Part shown: positions 14,173 to 23,479 of the stretch, piece by piece
How positions within the stretch are numbered: the first letter of the stretch is position 1
Layout: each line of letters opens with the position of its first letter
Assembly (NCBI GenBank): GCA_033238645.1
Contig: BQXR01000008.1
Coordinates: 1 to 64,000 of the forward strand
Direction of reading: 5' to 3'
Length of the DNA: 64,000 nucleotides
Source: Thiomicrorhabdus sp033238645
GTDB lineage: Bacteria > Pseudomonadota > Gammaproteobacteria > Thiomicrospirales > Thiomicrospiraceae
The notes under the pieces: generated by a model
Told to the model about the DNA's origin: nothing
What the model saw: only the letters and a program-made list of their open reading frames with translations
Databases searched by the model: none
Made by a program: the position numbers and the translations under genes

Positions 14173-16743
14173 ATGCTCGATAAATTTACATCACAGTTTC
14201 AATCGATACTGAGTCAAGCACAATCATTAGCCTTGAGTCAGGATAATCAGTTCATTGAACCGATTCATATTATGTCAATTCTAGCAGATGAGCAATCACA
14301 TCTGTTGCAGCTTGCTAAGCTGGATCAAGTCACTTTGAAGCAGTCGTTGTCAGATAAATTATCAACGATGCCTAAGGTGACTGGCGGTCAGGGAGATGTC
14401 CAACTGTCGCAGCAGTCAAGCAAGATATTGAAGCGAATGGAGAAGCTTGCACAGCAGAAAGGGGATACCTATATTGCTAGCGAACTATTTTTTATTGCTC
14501 TACTAGAAACAAATGATATTGCAGCCAGCTTATTCAAAAAGGCTGGCGCAAATGAAACAGAGATTAATAACGCTATTGAACAAGTACGAGGAGGCGAAAC
14601 CGTGAACGATCAAAATGCAGAAGAGAACCGTCAAGCATTAGAGAAATATACTGTTGATTTAACGGCTCGTGCAGAGGCTGGTAAGTTAGATCCGGTCATT
14701 GGCCGAGACGATGAAATCCGTCGTGCGATTCAGGTTCTACAGCGCAGAACTAAAAATAATCCAGTATTAATTGGGGAACCTGGAGTTGGTAAAACCGCTA
14801 TTGTTGAAGGCTTAGCTCAGCGTATAGTTAATGGAGAAGTACCTGAAGGGATTAAGAATAAACGAGTTCTTTCGTTAGATTTAGCTGGTTTGTTAGCGGG
14901 GGCCAAGTACCGCGGTGAGTTTGAAGAACGTCTAAAATCCTTGTTAAAAGAACTTGAGAAAGAGGAAGGTAGCATCATTCTGTTTATCGATGAGATCCAT
15001 ACCATGGTCGGTGCGGGTAAAACGGAAGGTTCTATGGATGCGGGTAATATGCTTAAGCCTGCCTTAGCGCGTGGAGAACTTCACTGTATTGGTGCGACTA
15101 CTTTGGATGAGTATCGTCAGGATATTGAGAAGGATGCTGCCTTAGAACGTCGTTTTCAGAAGGTCATTGTTGATGAGCCAACTGAAGAGGATACCATTGC
15201 GATCTTACGTGGTCTTAAAGAGCGTTATGAGATTCACCACGGCGTAGATATTACCGATCCAGCCATTATCGCGGCAGCGAATTTGTCGCAACGCTACATC
15301 ACTGATCGTCAGCTCCCTGATAAAGCAATTGACCTGATTGATGAAGCGGGCTCGCGTATTCGTATGGAGATTGATTCAAAACCTGAGGTGATGGATAAAT
15401 TAGATCGTCGTTTGATTCAGTTAAAGATTGAACAAATGGCAATGAAAAAAGAGAAAGATGAAGCCTCTAAAAAGCGTTTAGCCATTCTGGTTGATGAGAT
15501 AGGCTCTCTGGAAAAAGAGTATTCTGATCTAGAAGAGATTTGGAAGCGTGATAAAGCTGCGATGCAAGGTGCACAACAGTTTAAAGAGGAGTTAGAAGCG
15601 GCACGTATTGAGCTTGAGTCGGCTCGTAGAGCGGGTGACTTAGGAAAAATGTCAGAGATTCAGTACGGCAAGATTCCAGCGTTAGAAGAGAAGATTAAGG
15701 CTGCAGAGATCGCTGAAACAGAAGCGGAAAATAGTGAAGGAACGCGCTTATTAAAAAATAAAGTCACCGAGGAAGAGATTGCTGAAGTGGTTGCCCGTTG
15801 GACAGGTATTCCTGTTTCAAAGATGATGGAAGGTGAGCGTGAAAAACTGCTGGTTATGGAGGAAGCTTTAGGTAAACAAGTCATTGGCCAGCATGAGGCT
15901 GTTAAAGCCGTGTCGGATGCCATTAGACGTTCACGTGCTGGGCTTTCTGATCCTAACCGTCCTAATGGCTCTTTCTTGTTCTTAGGGCCAACAGGGGTCG
16001 GTAAAACAGAGTTAACTAAAGCTCTGGCAGATCTGTTATTTGATACCACTGATGCGATTGTCCGTTTAGATATGTCTGAATTTATGGAAAAACACTCTGT
16101 ATCGCGTTTAGTGGGAGCGCCTCCAGGTTATGTGGGTTATGAGCAGGGGGGGTATCTGACAGAAGCTGTGCGCCGTAAACCTTATTCGGTTATTTTGCTG
16201 GATGAGGTCGAAAAAGCTCATCCTGATGTCTTCAATATCCTGTTACAGGTATTAGATGATGGTCGCCTAACAGATGGTCAAGGCCGCACGGTTGATTTTA
16301 AGAATACGGTGATCGTGATGACTTCAAACCTCGGTTCAAATATCATTCAAGAGAAGGCGGGTAAAGCCAGCTATGATGAGATGAAGGCTGATGTGATGGA
16401 GGTCGTTGGTGGCCACTTTAGACCTGAGTTTATTAACCGTATCGATGATATTGTCGTTTTCCATCCATTGGATAAATCACAGATTAGAGCCATTACAGCC
16501 ATTCAGCTGCAAAGCTTAAGAACGCGTTTGGCGGACTCTGAAATTGAGTTACAGATTGAGGATGCCGTTTTGGATCTGCTTGGAGATGCTGGGTTTGATC
16601 CTCTATTTGGAGCAAGACCTCTGAAACGTGTCATTCAACAACGCATTGAGAATCCGTTAGCTCAACGTATCTTAAATGGGGAGTACCCTGCGGGGTCAAC
16701 AATTCATATTGAGATGAGTGGTGAGGAGATTATCTTTCACTGA
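14173..16743 (+). CDS. clpB: ATP-dependent disaggregase ClpB
   Basis: ClpB is a hexameric AAA+ machine that threads aggregated proteins together with DnaK. The start is ATG 14173, 9 bp after a strong AAGGAGG, giving 856 residues (E. coli 857). Order of domains: Clp N-domain, first AAA+ with GEPGVGKTAIVEGLA, a coiled-coil M-domain at about residues 400-520, second AAA+ with GPTGVGKTELTKALA and the pore loop GYVGYEQGGY, then the C-terminal domain. The pore-loop codons happen to contain AGCAGGGGGGG at 16142-16152. A heat-shock-like promoter lies upstream. Confidence 0.98.
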   Translation: MLDKFTSQFQSILSQAQSLALSQDNQFIEPIHIMSILADEQSHLLQLAKLDQVTLKQSLSDKLSTMPKVTGGQGDVQLSQQSSKILKRMEKLAQQKGDTYIASELFFIALLETNDIAASLFKKAGANETEINNAIEQVRGGETVNDQNAEENRQALEKYTVDLTARAEAGKLDPVIGRDDEIRRAIQVLQRRTKNNPVLIGEPGVGKTAIVEGLAQRIVNGEVPEGIKNKRVLSLDLAGLLAGAKYRGEFEERLKSLLKELEKEEGSIILFIDEIHTMVGAGKTEGSMDAGNMLKPALARGELHCIGATTLDEYRQDIEKDAALERRFQKVIVDEPTEEDTIAILRGLKERYEIHHGVDITDPAIIAAANLSQRYITDRQLPDKAIDLIDEAGSRIRMEIDSKPEVMDKLDRRLIQLKIEQMAMKKEKDEASKKRLAILVDEIGSLEKEYSDLEEIWKRDKAAMQGAQQFKEELEAARIELESARRAGDLGKMSEIQYGKIPALEEKIKAAEIAETEAENSEGTRLLKNKVTEEEIAEVVARWTGIPVSKMMEGEREKLLVMEEALGKQVIGQHEAVKAVSDAIRRSRAGLSDPNRPNGSFLFLGPTGVGKTELTKALADLLFDTTDAIVRLDMSEFMEKHSVSRLVGAPPGYVGYEQGGYLTEAVRRKPYSVILLDEVEKAHPDVFNILLQVLDDGRLTDGQGRTVDFKNTVIVMTSNLGSNIIQEKAGKASYDEMKADVMEVVGGHFRPEFINRIDDIVVFHPLDKSQIRAITAIQLQSLRTRLADSEIELQIEDAVLDLLGDAGFDPLFGARPLKRVIQQRIENPLAQRILNGEYPAGSTIHIEMSGEEIIFH

Positions 16744-16767
16744 TCGGTTATAGAAGCCATAAAATAG

Positions 16768-16806
16768 AAAAGCCCGCTACTCAATTTTGAATAGCGGGCT
16801 TTTTTA
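16768..16806. terminator. Intrinsic terminator between clpB and fccB
   Basis: AGCCCGCTA pairs with TAGCGGGCT, flanked by AAAA on one side and TTTTTT on the other. It can serve clpB and the convergent fccAB. Confidence 0.9.
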
Positions 16807-16829
16807 TACACAGTGGTTAAGTTATCGAG

Positions 16830-18125
16830 CTAACCAAATACATCTGCGGTAATATTGTTAAACCATGAGTGAGCGTATAGCTCTTCACGTCTACGTAGCT
16901 CTGGATCGTATTTACCAGTTAAACCACCAGACCCTTTCACTTTAATGATTTTGCCATCTTTATAGGCATAAACCATCGCAACAGAGACACCGTCTCTTGG
17001 CGCGATAATAGAGTAACAAGTATTGACCCAAGATGGCTCAGGCATCTCTACATTATTAAAGAGTGACGCGATAGCAGCAGCACAAACTTTGGCTTCTGAG
17101 TTAGCAGCATAACCAGACTTTGGTAGAGGTGATGCGATGGATGAGTCACCAATAACGTGGATATTTTTGTAGATTTTTGACTCGAAAGTCTTATGGTCTA
17201 CTTCACACCAATCTAGGTTGCCAGTGAGTCCCGTTTCAAAGGCAATTTCTCCAGCTTGTTGCGCAGGGATAATGTTCAATACATCTGCTGTAAACTCACC
17301 CGCTTCACAAGTCACTGTTTTAGTTGCAACATCTACTTTAGTGACTGTTCCACCTTTTGATTTAGAAACCCATGTGATCATGCTGTTTGCTGACTCATAG
17401 CCATAATGGCGTTTCCAGCCATCAATAAATAGACCAAACTTAGAGAACTTCTCTTTAGAATCTAAAATAATGATTTTAGAGTTTGGTTTATTTTGCTTTA
17501 AATATGAAGCAATCAGAGAGGCTCTTTCATATGGTCCAGGAGGGCAGCGGAAAGGATTTGGTGGCGTCACAATGACAACGGTTCCACCATCTTTCATGGC
17601 TACTAACTGGTCACGTAACATCGCTGTTTGTGAACCCGCTTTCCAAGCATGTGGGATAGAAGTATCAGATACTTCTTTAGAGTAACCCTCAATATCATCA
17701 TATTTGAAGTCAACTCCAGGCGATACGATACAACGGTTATAAGGTAGTGTTTTACCACCCTTAGTTGTGACGACTTGCTTCTCTGCATCGATATCGGTTA
17801 CTTCATCAACCACCACATTAATGCCTTTAGCAATGAGTTTGTCATAGTTAAAGTGAATAGACTCTAATGGTCTAACGCTACCGATAACTTCATTACTCAT
17901 AAAGCAGGTATGGTAATCAGCATTGGCTTCAACAATGGTCACATCAATGGTTGAATCCATCTTAATTAAGTACTGTGCCGCTGTTGCTCCACCAATACCA
18001 CCACCAACAATGACTACACGTTTTGATGCAGATTTTGTTGAGGTTAGTGCACAAGATGCTGTGCTAACCGCTGCTGCGGTCATTGCAGATGCTTTAAGGA
18101 GGTTTCTTCTAGAAATTTGTGTCAT
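16830..18125 (-). CDS. fccB: Flavocytochrome c sulfide dehydrogenase, flavoprotein subunit
   Basis: FccB oxidises sulfide in the periplasm and passes electrons to its cytochrome partner. The 431-residue precursor begins with a twin-arginine signal (SRRNLLK at 5-11, then an Ala-rich segment). FAD-binding motif GGGIGG lies at 41-46. Family-typical stretches include YHTCFMSNEV, IPHAWKAGSQT, NPFRCPPGPYERAS, NIIPAQQAGEIA, HVIGDSSIASPLPKSGYAANS. Cysteines in CFMSNEV, FRCPPGP and LDWCEV are candidates for the redox-active pair. AAGGAG precedes the ATG, 12 bp after the fccA stop, so the two are one operon. Confidence 0.95.
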   Translation of the reverse strand: MTQISRRNLLKASAMTAAAVSTASCALTSTKSASKRVVIVGGGIGGATAAQYLIKMDSTIDVTIVEANADYHTCFMSNEVIGSVRPLESIHFNYDKLIAKGINVVVDEVTDIDAEKQVVTTKGGKTLPYNRCIVSPGVDFKYDDIEGYSKEVSDTSIPHAWKAGSQTAMLRDQLVAMKDGGTVVIVTPPNPFRCPPGPYERASLIASYLKQNKPNSKIIILDSKEKFSKFGLFIDGWKRHYGYESANSMITWVSKSKGGTVTKVDVATKTVTCEAGEFTADVLNIIPAQQAGEIAFETGLTGNLDWCEVDHKTFESKIYKNIHVIGDSSIASPLPKSGYAANSEAKVCAAAIASLFNNVEMPEPSWVNTCYSIIAPRDGVSVAMVYAYKDGKIIKVKGSGGLTGKYDPELRRREELYAHSWFNNITADVFG

Positions 18126-18137
18126 TTTATCTGCTCC

Positions 18138-18473
18138 TTATTTAGCTGAAATTACTGGAGTTGTCTTCTGCTTAGAGAAGTAACCAGCCAAATCTTTAAT
18201 ATCTTGATCGCTATAACCCTTAGCAATTCGTTGCATGATGGTTGAACTGGTTCTGCCTGATTTAAAGTCATTCATTGACTGAATAATCTTGAATTCAGTT
18301 AAACCCGCAATGGTTGGGGTTGATGGTCCATTACTAACACCGTTAGGTCCATGACAACCTGCACAAGTGTTCGCTAGAATGGTGGCTCTATCAATACCTG
18401 CGTTGGCGGAAGTGGCTAAAATACTGGCAGCAAGTAGGGTACTGCCAATTAAGAGTCGCTTAGTTGTTTTCAT
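18138..18473 (-). CDS. fccA: Flavocytochrome c sulfide dehydrogenase, cytochrome subunit
   Basis: A 111-residue periplasmic monohaem c-type cytochrome that takes electrons from FccB. A Sec signal peptide ends near residue 25 (TSANA). The haem site CAGCH lies at 37-41 and Met80 is the likely sixth ligand. Only one haem site is present, as in the shorter FccA forms; the Allochromatium protein is dihaem. GAGG precedes the ATG. Close linkage to fccB supports the assignment over a generic cytochrome c. Confidence 0.92.
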   Translation of the reverse strand: MKTTKRLLIGSTLLAASILATSANAGIDRATILANTCAGCHGPNGVSNGPSTPTIAGLTEFKIIQSMNDFKSGRTSSTIMQRIAKGYSDQDIKDLAGYFSKQKTTPVISAK

Positions 18474-18816
18474 ATCATCCTCTGTTTAGGCAATTGAGAT
18501 CCACGACAAAAGAAGGAATCTAATTGAAATTACGCAGCAAGCTTCTCATAAAAATATGATGATGTATATCTTATTACGAAATGAGATTTGCATATCAAAT
18601 CTATAAAAGAGATGAAAGAGGGTTTGCTAGTTTGTCTGAGATATCAGTCTGGAGGGTGCTAAGCAGTGAGGTTGAGCGAAAAGGACATTGATTGGGGTGC
18701 AATGAGCATGAATTAGAAAGAATTTATTTATGCTTTCAAGGAGTACAAAAGTAGGGGGCTAGCCAAATAGATAATGATTGTTTGGCTAGCGTTGTACAAA
18801 TTAAGCTAGAGTTCGC
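18474..18816. other. Intergenic region upstream of fccA, no gene seen
   Basis: About 340 bp, AT-rich, presumably with the fccAB promoter and leader. No clear -35/-10 pair stands out. The distal part holds a long inverted repeat described separately. Confidence 0.5.
18743..18797 (-). terminator. Long inverted repeat downstream of the CcmI-like gene
   Basis: GCTAGCCAAA (18758-18767) pairs perfectly with TTTGGCTAGC (18781-18790) around 13 nt. An outer pair, GTACAA (18743-18748) and TTGTAC (18792-18797), extends it. It lies 20 bp after the stop of the minus-strand CcmI-like gene. A T-run is lacking, so it may be an mRNA-stabilising or regulatory hairpin and not a simple terminator. Confidence 0.6.
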
Positions 18817-19788
18817 TTAAAACTTCACAACTAGATTGACTGCTTTAGAGTCTGGCAGGTTCTGCTCTGTTCTAAAGAGAGTATTCCCTGAATCTACACT
18901 GGCATTGTCAGAGATTTTGATCCCAACTTTGATCTTGGCAATATCAATCAGTTTTCTGTTTGGGAGTAACTCATCTGCTTGAGTAATGGTAATGGTTGTC
19001 GTCAGCTCTTCACTAGGCATCTTCTTAGCCGCAATCGGCATGGGCATTCCTGTTTGTGATTTTGCATAGATAAAAGCAGTTGTGCCTTTTAGTTTCTCTT
19101 TCATCTCAGGTGAAATCTCTAAAGTTACTTTAATAGCGACACCCGCTGATGCTGACGGCTGTTCAGCGGTTGGTGGTTTAAAGCCTTCAGGTGCATGCCC
19201 CATTTGAGCCAGTTGCATACCTACATTCTGCTGATTTTTAGAGCCAGGTTCTAGCATATTATAGAGCTGTGTTAAGTAGGTAACTGACTGCTCTTTGTTG
19301 CCTAACTGGTACTCTCCACGTGCTAATAACCAAAGTACCATTGGGTTCTTTGGATCAATACCCTTAGCTTGTTGTAGCACTTCATAAGAGCGACCAGTGT
19401 ATTGGCCTTTTTGAGACTGAGCGATTGAGTCAGCAAGTGGAATTAATATATCTAAGCTATTGGCTTCTAGGTTATTGGCCTTATCTAACGCTGTCACGGC
19501 TTTAGCAAAGTCACCATTCATCATATATGAACGCCCTAATAACATAGTGTCTTCAAGATTTAACTCATTGGTCGCCATTTTTTGTTCTAGCTTAGCAATC
19601 AGCATTTGCATTTGCGTTTTAGAGCTATGAGGATCTGCTTTGACATTTGTGATCTCATTGATTTTACTAGGTTGCTCTGTTTCTAAGGTTTCTGTCGTTT
19701 CTGATGAGCCGCTGACTAGCAAATATCCACCAGCAACTAGAGGCAGTAAAATAAGAATAGCAATGATGCTACGTTGTAGAATTGTCAT
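18817..19788 (-). CDS. CcmI/CycH-like TPR protein of cytochrome c biogenesis
   Basis: A 323-residue membrane-anchored protein. One N-terminal membrane segment (about residues 7-26) is followed by a periplasmic TPR region (about 60-190: MLLGRSYMMNGDFAKAVTALDKA, VLWLLARGEYQLGNKEQSV) and a beta-rich C-terminal domain (SPEMKEKLKGTTAFIYAKS, then GMPMPIAAKKM) typical of CcmI. CcmI hands apocytochrome c to the haem ligation complex. Full-length CcmI has two N-terminal membrane segments, so this is a short form. No other ccm gene is near, but fccA, a c-type cytochrome, is the next gene downstream. Confidence 0.8.
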   Translation of the reverse strand: MTILQRSIIAILILLPLVAGGYLLVSGSSETTETLETEQPSKINEITNVKADPHSSKTQMQMLIAKLEQKMATNELNLEDTMLLGRSYMMNGDFAKAVTALDKANNLEANSLDILIPLADSIAQSQKGQYTGRSYEVLQQAKGIDPKNPMVLWLLARGEYQLGNKEQSVTYLTQLYNMLEPGSKNQQNVGMQLAQMGHAPEGFKPPTAEQPSASAGVAIKVTLEISPEMKEKLKGTTAFIYAKSQTGMPMPIAAKKMPSEELTTTITITQADELLPNRKLIDIAKIKVGIKISDNASVDSGNTLFRTEQNLPDSKAVNLVVKF

Positions 19789-20010
19789 CTGTTTAATTCC
19801 TTAAGGGTCAATGGTGAAGACGGTTTTAATTTCGCAGTTTGCACGGTGAATAATTAGCGTCATTTAGCGAGTCAATATTATAGTCATCAAAGATCTATTT
19901 AGGGGGATATTTAGCATTGGAATGGATGGTTTTGAAGAAGGGGGGTAAAGGCTTTTCTAAAAAAAATACTCATTTAAGTAGAAAAGCCTAAGTTTGAAAG
20001 ACAGATTAAT

Positions 20011-20277
20011 CTAATGGTGTTTTGGTTCTGATTCAGAGATGATCTTATAGGCTCTTTTAACCGCTTTGTTAACACGTTTTTGTACTTCAATATGTTCATC
20101 TGTCGACATATAAAATGACATATCAATATCGTAACGAATATAACGTGGTGCAATGCGATTTAGAGCGATGCAGGCCATATCTGCTAACTGGTTCTCATCA
20201 AAATCTTCACCATAAAGGTCTCTGATTTCATTGAAAACTAAACGTTCGTAGTAGTTGTGTACGGTATCTAAAGCCAT
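20011..20277 (-). CDS. ComFB-family protein
   Basis: An 88-residue protein of the late-competence ComFB family (PF10719). The conserved core is visible: HNYYERLVFNEI, LADMACIALNRIAPRYIRYD and FYMSTDEHIEV, then VNKAVKRAY. Recent work on cyanobacterial members shows c-di-GMP binding, so a role as a second-messenger receptor is plausible but not shown here. I prefer the ATG at 20277, with GGGGA 5-6 bp upstream. An ATG four codons earlier (20289) is possible. It is a lone gene with no obvious operon partner. Confidence 0.85.
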   Translation of the reverse strand: MALDTVHNYYERLVFNEIRDLYGEDFDENQLADMACIALNRIAPRYIRYDIDMSFYMSTDEHIEVQKRVNKAVKRAYKIISESEPKHH

Positions 20278-20357
20278 CGCTGTCCCCATTTGCAGTAAAT
20301 ATTAATATTTAATTGTGATTACACTATACAGCAGATTGTTTTATAAAAATAGGGGCA

Positions 20358-20386
20358 TAAAAAAAGCACCCCAAAGGGTGCTTTAT
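20358..20386 (-). terminator. Intrinsic terminator after purD
   Basis: AAAGCACCC (20363-20371) pairs with GGGTGCTTT (20376-20384) around CAAA. On the minus strand it is followed by a run of seven T. It lies 41 bp after the purD stop. Confidence 0.9.
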
Positions 20387-20426
20387 ACGTCTGTATTCAT
20401 AATTCTATTGAAACAATAAAAGACGT

Positions 20427-21713
20427 TTATTTTTCTCTAGAAATCGCTCTATGACCAATGTCAGTACGAAAGTAAACTTCATCCCAGCTCACTAGATCCA
20501 AGCCTTCATAAGCTCGCTTCTGTGCTGCAGTCACATTTTTACCAAGGGCTGTCACACATAGTACACGACCACCAGAAGTAATTACTTGTCCATCCTCATT
20601 TAAGCTCGTACCCGCTTGGAAGACTTTAAGGTCTTCTGCAGAAGCGTTCTCTAAACCAGAGATCACATCTGCTTTACGGTAGGCATCAGGGTAACCCCCA
20701 GCTGCCATGACCACACCTAAAGCAGCACGTTTATCCCACTTGGCAGAAACGGTATCTAGTTTACCGTCGATTGCCGCAAGGCAAAGCTCTGCTAAATCGG
20801 ATTGTAGACGCATCATAATCGGCTGTGTTTCAGGATCCCCAAAACGACAGTTAAACTCGAGTACCTTAGGAATACCGTTATCATCAATCATGACACCTGC
20901 GTATAGGAAGCCTGTGTAAGGTAGACCATCTTTCGCCATGCCTTCAATTGTAGGCTTAATCACTTTGTCCATAATACGGTCATGAATCTCAGGTGTAACC
21001 ACTGGTGCAGGCGTATAAGCCCCCATACCGCCTGTGTTTGGACCTGTATCACCATTGTTACGTGCTTTGTGATCTTGCGAAGTAGCCATAGGTAAAATGT
21101 TTTTACCATCCGCCATCACAATGAAGCTTGCTTCTTCACCAACAAGGAACTCTTCAATAACAACACGAGAACCTGCATCACCAAATTTATTCCCCGCCAG
21201 CATATCAGAAACAGCTTCTTTTGCTTCTTCAATAGTATCAGCCAAGATAACGCCTTTACCAGCGGCTAAACCATCCGCCTTAATTACGATAGGAGCGCCA
21301 ACTTTATCTAAATAAGCGTGTGCAGGTGCGATCTCAGTAAATACATCATAAGCCGCAGTTGGAATATTGTGCTTCGCTAAGAAATCCTTAGAGAAGGCCT
21401 TTGAACCTTCTAACTGAGCCGCATCTTTATCTGGACCAAAACATTTTAGACCCGCAGTTCTAAATGAATTCACCACGCCCATTACCAAAGGTACTTCAGG
21501 GCCAACAATCGCTAAATCAATTTCGTTGTCTTGAGAGAACTTAACCAGACTTTCAATGTCATCAGCTGCAATATTTACATTGGTTAAATTTTCTTCTAAT
21601 GCCGTACCTGCATTACCTGGTGCAACAAACACATCTGTTACTTTATCTGACTGAGCCGTTTTCCAAGCTAGGGCGTGTTCACGACCACCACCACCAATAA
21701 TTAATACTTTCAT
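20427..21713 (-). CDS. purD: Phosphoribosylamine-glycine ligase
   Basis: PurD joins phosphoribosylamine and glycine with ATP, the second step of purine synthesis. Starting at ATG 21713 (MKVLIIGGGGREHALAW) it has 428 residues, as in E. coli (429). The frame is open 26 codons further upstream but that part is not conserved. ATP-grasp features: AFSKDFLAKHNIPTA, KADGLAAGKGVI, VIEEFLVGEEASF, GDTGPNTGGMGAYTPAP and LEFNCRFGDPETQ. It lies 112 bp downstream of purH on the same strand, the usual purHD order. Confidence 0.97.
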   Translation of the reverse strand: MKVLIIGGGGREHALAWKTAQSDKVTDVFVAPGNAGTALEENLTNVNIAADDIESLVKFSQDNEIDLAIVGPEVPLVMGVVNSFRTAGLKCFGPDKDAAQLEGSKAFSKDFLAKHNIPTAAYDVFTEIAPAHAYLDKVGAPIVIKADGLAAGKGVILADTIEEAKEAVSDMLAGNKFGDAGSRVVIEEFLVGEEASFIVMADGKNILPMATSQDHKARNNGDTGPNTGGMGAYTPAPVVTPEIHDRIMDKVIKPTIEGMAKDGLPYTGFLYAGVMIDDNGIPKVLEFNCRFGDPETQPIMMRLQSDLAELCLAAIDGKLDTVSAKWDKRAALGVVMAAGGYPDAYRKADVISGLENASAEDLKVFQAGTSLNEDGQVITSGGRVLCVTALGKNVTAAQKRAYEGLDLVSWDEVYFRTDIGHRAISREK

Positions 21714-21825
21714 ATATATTTTTCCGTTTAAGAATTCTGTTCTATGTATCGATCTATATACAGATCTATGGAAGGAGGCGCTTTTCCCCAACGATGAAGT
21801 TGGGAAAATAAGCCCCTTGAGAGAC

Positions 21826-23388
21826 TTAGTGCTTGAAGTGTCTCATGTTGGTGAATACCATCGCTATGCCGTGCTCATCTGCTGCATCAATCACTTCCTG
21901 ATCTCGCATAGACCCACCAGGGTGAATGACTGCAGAAATTCCCGCAGCTGCTGCCGCATCAATACCATCACGGAATGGGAAGAATGCATCAGATGCCATG
22001 ACAGAACCTGGCACCTCTAGTCCTTCATCAGCTGCTTTAATGCCTGCAATCTTAGCAGAGTAAACACGGCTCATTTGACCAGCACCTACACCAATCGTCA
22101 TACCGTCTTTAACGTAAACAATCGCGTTAGACTTAACGAATTTAGCAACCTTCCAAGCAAATAGAAGATCTGTCATTTGTTCCTGAGTAGGGGCGATTTT
22201 GGTAACCACTTTAAGGTCATCCTGAGTCACTGTTCCAAGATCTCGATCTTGTACTAAAAGCCCACCTGTTACACGCTTATAGTCATATGCTGCTTCTTGA
22301 GCACCAAGTTCACCACAAGCAAGTAAGCGTAGGTTCTTCTTGGCTTCAACAATGGCTTTTGCTTCATCAGAAACAGTCGGCGCAATAATAACTTCAACAA
22401 ATTGACGGTCAACGATTGCTTGAGCTGTTTTGGCATCTAGCTCAGAGTTGAAAGCGATAATGCCACCAAAAGCAGAAGTAGGATCTGTTTTATAAGCACG
22501 GTCATAAGCATCAAACTGGCTAGTACCAATCGCAACGCCACAAGGGTTAGCGTGTTTAACGATGACACAAGCCGTCTCAGTGAAGGTTTTAACCAATTCT
22601 AAAGCCGCATCTGTATCAGCGATGTTATTGAAAGACAGTGCTTTACCTTGGAACTGAGTCGCAGTAGATATAGAGGATTCTGACTGAGTACGTTCTGTAT
22701 AAAAAGCGGCCTTTTGATGTGGGTTTTCACCGTAACGCATGCTCTGCTTTTTAACAAACTGAGTGCTGTAAGTACGCGGGAAAGTGTCGGTTTCTTCAGC
22801 GTTGAACATAGTACCGAAGTAGTTAGCAATTGCGCCATCATAACGTGCAGTTTGCTCAAATGTTTTAATTGCTAGATCAAAACGAGTCGCGTGGGCTAAC
22901 TGACAATCGTTTGCTTGCAGCTCAGTTAGAATACGCGCGTAATCCGTAGGGTCCGTTACAACAGCAACATCTTTATGGTTTTTGGCTGCAGAACGGAGCA
23001 TAGTTGGCCCGCCTATATCGATGTTCTCAATGGCATCTTCTAAAGAACAATCTGCGTTCGCAACGGTTGCTTCAAATGGGTACAGGTTAACAACAACCAT
23101 ATCGATTGTATCGATACCATGTTCTGCCATAATCGCATCATCTGTACCACGACGACCTAAAAGGCCACCGTGAATTTTTGGATGCAGGGTTTTAACACGA
23201 CCATCCATCATCTCAGGGAAACCAGTATATTCAGATACTTCTGTAACAGGAAGGCCTGCTTCTGATAGTACTTTGTAAGTACCACCGGTTGAAAGAATGG
23301 CAACATCCATTGCAACTAAAGACTCAGCAAACTCTAAGATGCCTGTCTTATCTGAAACGCTAATCAGAGCGCGACGTACTGGTTTCAT
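21826..23388 (-). CDS. purH: Bifunctional AICAR formyltransferase / IMP cyclohydrolase
   Basis: PurH carries out the last two steps of IMP synthesis. The 520 residues hold an N-terminal MGS-like IMP cyclohydrolase domain (RALISVSDKTGILEFA, STGGTYKVL, RVKTLHPKIHGGLL) and a C-terminal AICAR transformylase domain (MRYGENPHQKAAFY, KHANPCGVAIG, AFGGIIAFN, SDAFFPFRDGIDAAA). GGAG precedes the ATG. purD follows. A hairpin (TTTTCCC/GGGAAAA) lies between the two genes near 21782-21808. Confidence 0.98.
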   Translation of the reverse strand: MKPVRRALISVSDKTGILEFAESLVAMDVAILSTGGTYKVLSEAGLPVTEVSEYTGFPEMMDGRVKTLHPKIHGGLLGRRGTDDAIMAEHGIDTIDMVVVNLYPFEATVANADCSLEDAIENIDIGGPTMLRSAAKNHKDVAVVTDPTDYARILTELQANDCQLAHATRFDLAIKTFEQTARYDGAIANYFGTMFNAEETDTFPRTYSTQFVKKQSMRYGENPHQKAAFYTERTQSESSISTATQFQGKALSFNNIADTDAALELVKTFTETACVIVKHANPCGVAIGTSQFDAYDRAYKTDPTSAFGGIIAFNSELDAKTAQAIVDRQFVEVIIAPTVSDEAKAIVEAKKNLRLLACGELGAQEAAYDYKRVTGGLLVQDRDLGTVTQDDLKVVTKIAPTQEQMTDLLFAWKVAKFVKSNAIVYVKDGMTIGVGAGQMSRVYSAKIAGIKAADEGLEVPGSVMASDAFFPFRDGIDAAAAAGISAVIHPGGSMRDQEVIDAADEHGIAMVFTNMRHFKH

Positions 23389-23479
23389 GAAATTTTCTCC
23401 AAAAAATTAAATCGTAAAATGGGTTCTAAGGCTGGATAAGCCATAGGTTAGTATTTGTGTAAATAGGATTATATGGTCG

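Noticed and set aside
16142..16152. AGCAGGGGGGG in clpB as independent evidence for the dispersed word
   Set aside because: It encodes the conserved pore loop EQGGY, so only the codon choice is special; counted with caution. The same holds for the copy at 61131 in the conserved AGGTS of the oxidoreductase.
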